The position numbers were made by a program, and so were the translations under genes. This document shows positions 60,358 to 64,000 of a DNA stretch of 64,000 bases, piece by piece. The DNA comes from Morinoia aosen. Taxonomy: Eukaryota > Arthropoda > Malacostraca > Amphipoda > Talitridae. The DNA lies in NCBI GenBank assembly GCA_030386875.1, contig CM059569.1, forward strand, positions 39,905,842 through 39,969,841, given 5' to 3'. Below the pieces are notes generated by a model. The model ran no database searches. It saw only the letters and a program-made list of their open reading frames with translations, and was not told the origin of the DNA. How positions within the stretch are numbered: position 1 is the first letter of the stretch; the number at the start of each line of letters is the position of its first letter.

Positions 60358-60588
60358 TAACACATTCATTGCGGTATGAGCCACCGGTGGGTCGTAGTTA
60401 GTTTTTTTCCTGCTGCGAAACGACCCATCGATGTGTCGTTTGAAAAATTCGAACAACCTTTTTAAATTAATGATATTTAACAGGTCCAGTTAATGTTTGA
60501 AATTTACAAATTTGCTTATCACTTTTGACTTTAGATTTAAGTTGAATATTGAACTTCAGTTTAACCCATCGCAATCAATGTGTTAATA
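60358..60588. mobile_element. Possible small MITE (inverted AACACATT-ATTGCG ends)
   Basis: Left AACACATTCATTGCGGT (from about 60359) and right CATCGCAATCAATGTGTTAA (to about 60585) are inverted with two mismatches, about 230 bp apart; TTAA occurs at the right edge. CACCGGTGGGTCGT follows the left end. A piggyBac-like MITE is possible but the left TTAA is not intact. Confidence 0.35.
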
Positions 60589-60599
60589 AAGTTTCCGTA

Positions 60600-62215
60600 T
60601 AGTTTCAATGGCGAATTCTGTTCTTGTTGAAACGCTTCGTTGAAACCGAAGGCGTTGTTGTTGATCGCATCTTTAACTTTGATCAAATATACACCTAATT
60701 GATGTGACACATCACATTGGATCGGATAAAAATGTTTTGAGTGAAGCTTAAGTGCCATCTTTTCGTGCTAGACTCAACAACATCATTTGCTAGATAATGC
60801 TGCGTCATGCAATAAGATTCAGCATTGCGTCGAGCGTTTTTCAAGCCCGGTGACACTTCGTACTTCCTGAATATGGCTATTCACGTAGACCCCGACACTC
60901 TGTTCAATTGCGATGATAAAAACAGGGTGCTATTTCCGCTATGTTGAACAGAAGCCAGAATCAAGATGAGTACCTTTTCAGTGCCAAATTATCACTGCCC
61001 AAATCTACAGTGATATACGAGTATTTTGACCAATTCTTCCTGCAGTTCTGTACCATAACTTTGACTATTTTGATATGAGTTTTCAATGAACATGGCGTTT
61101 AATGAGTTTTTTGGCCCAAAATGTTTTCTTAAGATTCCTAGACTTCATCGACTCGATTTTTAGTTGTCGTTTAAACTGTTTCAAGGCAATTTGTCACGTT
61201 GGCAAGTTTAGTATTTTAGTATTTAACTTAACTGAACTTTGGGTTATTTTAGTGTTCAGCCCTACCGCTTTAGTTTTTTGGGTAAAATTTAGTCTCCTCG
61301 GAGCGTAAGCTATTTAGTAAATTGTACGATTTCGCAAAGTAATTGTAGTGAAAATTCTCTGGCTAAAAGTATTCAATATAGTTAAACTGTGACAAGTAGT
61401 GCCTTAAGCTTGATACGAGCTTAAGAAAGTTTTAAGTTGAAGAGTCTTAAATTAAATAAATTCAAAAGTCAGTAAATAAGTATTCAGAATCGACATACAT
61501 TTTCCAGTAATTCTAAACCTGTGTCTGGCATTGTTCAACTGTAAAAAAAAGTTCAACACCTAGGAGACAGACGCTGCACAAATATTGCTTATACGGCGAG
61601 CTTATCACAAGTGTGGTGCTGTTTGTACTGACGTTCAGTATTTACTTCATATGAGTTTGCGATGTTTATGATTGGTCGAGAACTAGCATTTCCGAACAGG
61701 CAGGCAGGGAGAGCTGACCTTGACAGGAGCGATGCCATAGCTCAAGGTGGACTGCCGCTCGGCCAGGAAGCTGGAGCGCTGCTCTCTCGAGCGGATGTTG
61801 GAGGCTGGATGCGCTCGCCTTCTGTGACGTAAACTTTCTGCATTTGCTGAACGGAAGACCCTGTGGTGCAGTGGGTGATGGGTAGTTTTTGTAAGCTGAG
61901 GTCAAGGTAGAAAGCACCGAAGCCTTGGCCATGGCTTCCGAGGTTTTTTGTCTTAAGAGTATACAGCCTAAGTGATCTGTAAGCGATTCAGGAAGATCGC
62001 TATTCCGCGGATGTTTAAGTGCTGATATTTAGTGCAACTTTCCTCATTAACATAACCACATAAGCATATTTCATGCGATATTTTGCATTTGATTGAAATG
62101 ATGTGACTGAGTACTAATGAAAGATAAAATAGCCATGGATACCGCGATGAAAATTTTTCTGAAATGCACTTCATCTTTTTTTTAATATTTCAATACAAAT
62201 TTCAAGCGAAACTAG
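60600..62215. other. Unassigned AT-rich DNA
   Basis: Short frames at 60561-60758 (minus), 61102-61308 (plus) and 61666-61932 (minus) match no family I know and lack splice or promoter support. Confidence 0.4.
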
Positions 62216-62415
62216 AGGCGTTAATAGAGATAAATGAAGAGTTTGTTACTAGGACTGCAATGGGTGGGGTTGGAAGAAATACGTTAAATATAGACGTTCA
62301 ATAGAGAAACGAAGAGTATGTTAATGGAACTGCACTTGGTACGAGTCATGGTACTGGTCTAATGTAGACGTTAAATAGAGCGACCAAGAGCTCGCAGTTG
62401 GAACTCCAACGAGTA
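62216..62415 (+). repeat. Degenerate tandem repeat, about three long units
   Basis: Recurring words GTTAATAGAG/GTTCAATAGAG/GTTAAATAGAG, GAAGAGT(T/A)TGTTA and GGAACTGCA at roughly 75-80-bp spacing. Confidence 0.45.
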
Positions 62416-62566
62416 AGTGCTATGACATACTACGCGGTTGCAGCAGCGGGAAACCGCTACCGCGTGCTGTAAAAGCGCATAGGTAGCTAGATGACACACT
62501 AGCGCAGAATCCGAGAAGGTTGTTGCGCGTTTTTTCCGTTAAGTGCTGTTTGGAACTCTGAACGGA

Positions 62567-62731
62567 ATGGAGCTTTCGCATTTCATAAATGTTGCAACTG
62601 TGTGCGCTGCTGAAAGTGAAGTATTATTGGATATGCCTCGTGTACGGAGATATTCCGTGCACCCATACAACCGTGGCCGAGACAAGTTTCCCGGTTTTTA
62701 TGAAAATATTAGAAAGCACAGTGATAAATGA
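62567..62731 (+). pseudogene. N-terminal fragment of a PIF/Harbinger-type transposase
   Basis: From Met at 62567 the frame encodes MELSHFINVATVCAAES, then RRYSVHPYNRGRDKFPGFY and ENIRKHSDK before TGA. The R-x-Y/W-x-VHP-x-N-x2-R-x3-G/P-x-F/Y pattern is the conserved N-terminal region that precedes the DDE domain in animal Harbinger transposases. Family members continue with KF-x2-(Y/F)FRMS; here the frame stops right after Lys, at the start of an AT-rich 22-bp array, so the gene is cut off after about 54 residues. I chose Met 62567 because family N-termini are short and acidic/hydrophobic before this motif. Confidence 0.55.
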
Positions 62732-62840
62732 AATAATAATAGATAATAGATGAAATAATGATAGATAATAGATGAAATAATAATATGTAATAGATGAAAT
62801 TATACTAGATAATAGATGAAATAATAATAAATAATATTTG
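62728..62840 (+). repeat. 22-bp AT-rich tandem repeat (about five units)
   Basis: Units of ATGAAATAATAATAGATAAT plus AG, with substitutions; begins exactly where the transposase frame ends. Confidence 0.85.
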
Positions 62841-63139
62841 ATGAATATTTCTGGATATCTTCCTGATATTCTATGGGAAACTAGAAATGAACTGCGTTTA
62901 CTGCAGCGCTGTGAGCGGCTAATGCGTCACTAGCCATTACTTTCTATGTGTTGACTGCTCTAAATCGCGCCGCGGTAAATTTTCTTCCGCCGACATGCGC
63001 GGTAGAAAAAATACTGCGCGCGTTTTCCCCACCGCGGTTTCTCTAGCATGTCAGGCCTGGTAAGACAACACGTGCTGGCGGATTTGCGGCTACCGCAGCT
63101 TTGCGCGGAAGCGCGTTTTAACGCGTAGTATATCACTAC

Positions 63140-64000
63140 ACAAGGACGGATGTTGTGGTGCATAATTCTCCCGGTGTATGATATTAAAAAAATTCGAGTT
63201 GTCTGAACCTTATGGTCGGCGGGAAAGTTTTTTGTTAACTTTGCTACGATTAGTTCTGTTTTTTCGTGGACAAAATCCTCAGAAACATTTTCTCTGACTG
63301 TTCTTGTATAAAAATTGGGAAAAATTTTGTATGATCAGAGCTCAATTTTTTTTGAAATTTAAGGATTTTTATGAAGACAATAGCGCATGACATAGCTAAT
63401 ATGTCAGCAAAACTTGTGCTGCTACCTGCATTTCTACCACGACGTCCGATCCTCAAAGTTGAAGCCGTATTTTCAAACATCGCACGAGTTCGCGGCGGCA
63501 CAGGAGGAAGCTTCACTCACAAAACCTTGGGGCAACAACGCACTCCTCCTAGTATACTTCCATAATTTCAATGAAGAGGGATTTTGAGTAACTTGTCATT
63601 GATGCTCACTAAGAAATGTGATATGACTGTGCACAATTACATCGCTTATTCTCAAGGTAGTAGAATTAGTATCGACCTCAAAGATATATTTTGGAGCGGA
63701 TTTGTTGAAAACTAAGAGTGCAGGGCTGTGCGAGGTGAGGAGATGCAGTTGAGACGCAAAGGAGCATGGAGTTCGTATAAAAGGACTTGGTTGTTTGCAG
63801 TAAGTTGGCGTCAAATAAAATGAACTGCGCTCATTGCCAAGCTGATTGCAATAAAGCGTGAACGCGGCAGAAATGTAGGAGCAGTGGGAAAGGGTTGAGC
63901 CATTTTTGGGGGGAGGAGTAGGGGATGGGGGTGATAAGAAGTGGTCGACCTCGCTCCTTGATCGGTTCGATGCTTAGAATTATTGGAGACGGCATCATGA
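63140..64000. other. Unassigned DNA
   Basis: Opposed frames at 63250-63516 (minus) and 63371-63565 (plus) overlap and match nothing I recognise. A G-rich stretch lies at 63900-63940. Confidence 0.4.
63776..63802 (+). promoter_or_regulatory. Candidate TATA-type core promoter
   Basis: TATAAAAGG at 63776-63784 with an initiator-like GCAGTA about 23 bp downstream (shorter than the usual 28-32 bp). No coding exon is seen in the remaining 200 bases of the window. Confidence 0.22.

Larger units (their letters stand above)
62424..63133 (+). mobile_element. Possible PIF/Harbinger-type element with imperfect TIRs
   Basis: Both edges read ATACTACGCG inward (62424 region and complement at about 63133). 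Inside, CATAGGTAGCTAGATGACAC on the left resembles, inverted, CATAGAAAGTAATGGCTAGT on the right. It encloses a Harbinger-like transposase start. No 3-bp TWA target duplication is evident, so limits are tentative. Confidence 0.4.

Noticed and set aside
61666..61932. 88-codon minus-strand frame
   Set aside because: No recognisable domain, no splice or promoter support, and the length is within chance expectation for its GC-rich patch.
62950..63165. 67-codon minus-strand frame in GC-rich DNA
   Set aside because: It lies within the right arm of the putative Harbinger-type element and has no family match.

Overview
This window is eukaryotic and repeat-dominated, most likely from an insect. The (TTAGG)n tract at 27988-28070 is the canonical insect telomere motif. 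The transposon set (hAT, Tc1/mariner-type, Harbinger-type, an arthropod-style MULE transposase) and the very AT-rich background agree with that. I found no intact protein-coding gene. The long open frames lie in tandem arrays and are open on several frames because of the repeat unit. A 500-N scaffold gap sits at 31496-31995.

Layout. 1-2600: AT-rich DNA, part of which is a diverged copy of a segment near 58.2 kb. 2.6-13.0 kb: a broken multi-exon MULE-type transposase gene on the minus strand. Its central exon is split by a 6,368-bp hAT-type element (3819-10186) with 17-bp perfect terminal inverted repeats and an 8-bp target duplication. That element itself carries a SINE, two Tc1/mariner-type elements and subterminal GACTCC arrays. 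13.2-14.1 kb: a large foldback palindrome and degenerate CCTAA repeats. 14.5-27 kb: three diverged copies of a core-promoter/first-exon-like segment (14.5, 20.9 and 26.8 kb), separated by tandem arrays (25-, 26-, 25-, 9-, 19- and 23-bp units) and by copies of the SINE family.

27.3-31.5 kb: a 30-bp minisatellite whose unit contains TTAGG, present in two blocks with a (TTAGG)n tract between them, running into the N gap. 32.0-54.45 kb: about 22.5 kb of a heptamer satellite, CCTAAGA on the plus strand (TTAGGTC family on the other), with roughly 4.03-kb higher-order duplication. 54.46-59.65 kb: two 99%-identical 863-bp direct repeats, 4,332 bp apart, around non-coding DNA; they resemble an LTR-type element cut by the satellite. 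59.65-60.14 kb: another 25-bp minisatellite. 60.1-64 kb: mostly unrecognised DNA with a possible small MITE and a Harbinger-type transposase remnant.

The elements do not work together as a pathway. The window records nested transposition plus repeated local expansion of short tandem units. The strongest items are the hAT insertion with its exact footprint in the MULE exon, the TTAGG-related arrays of opposite polarity meeting across the gap, and the repeated promoter/exon-1-like module.
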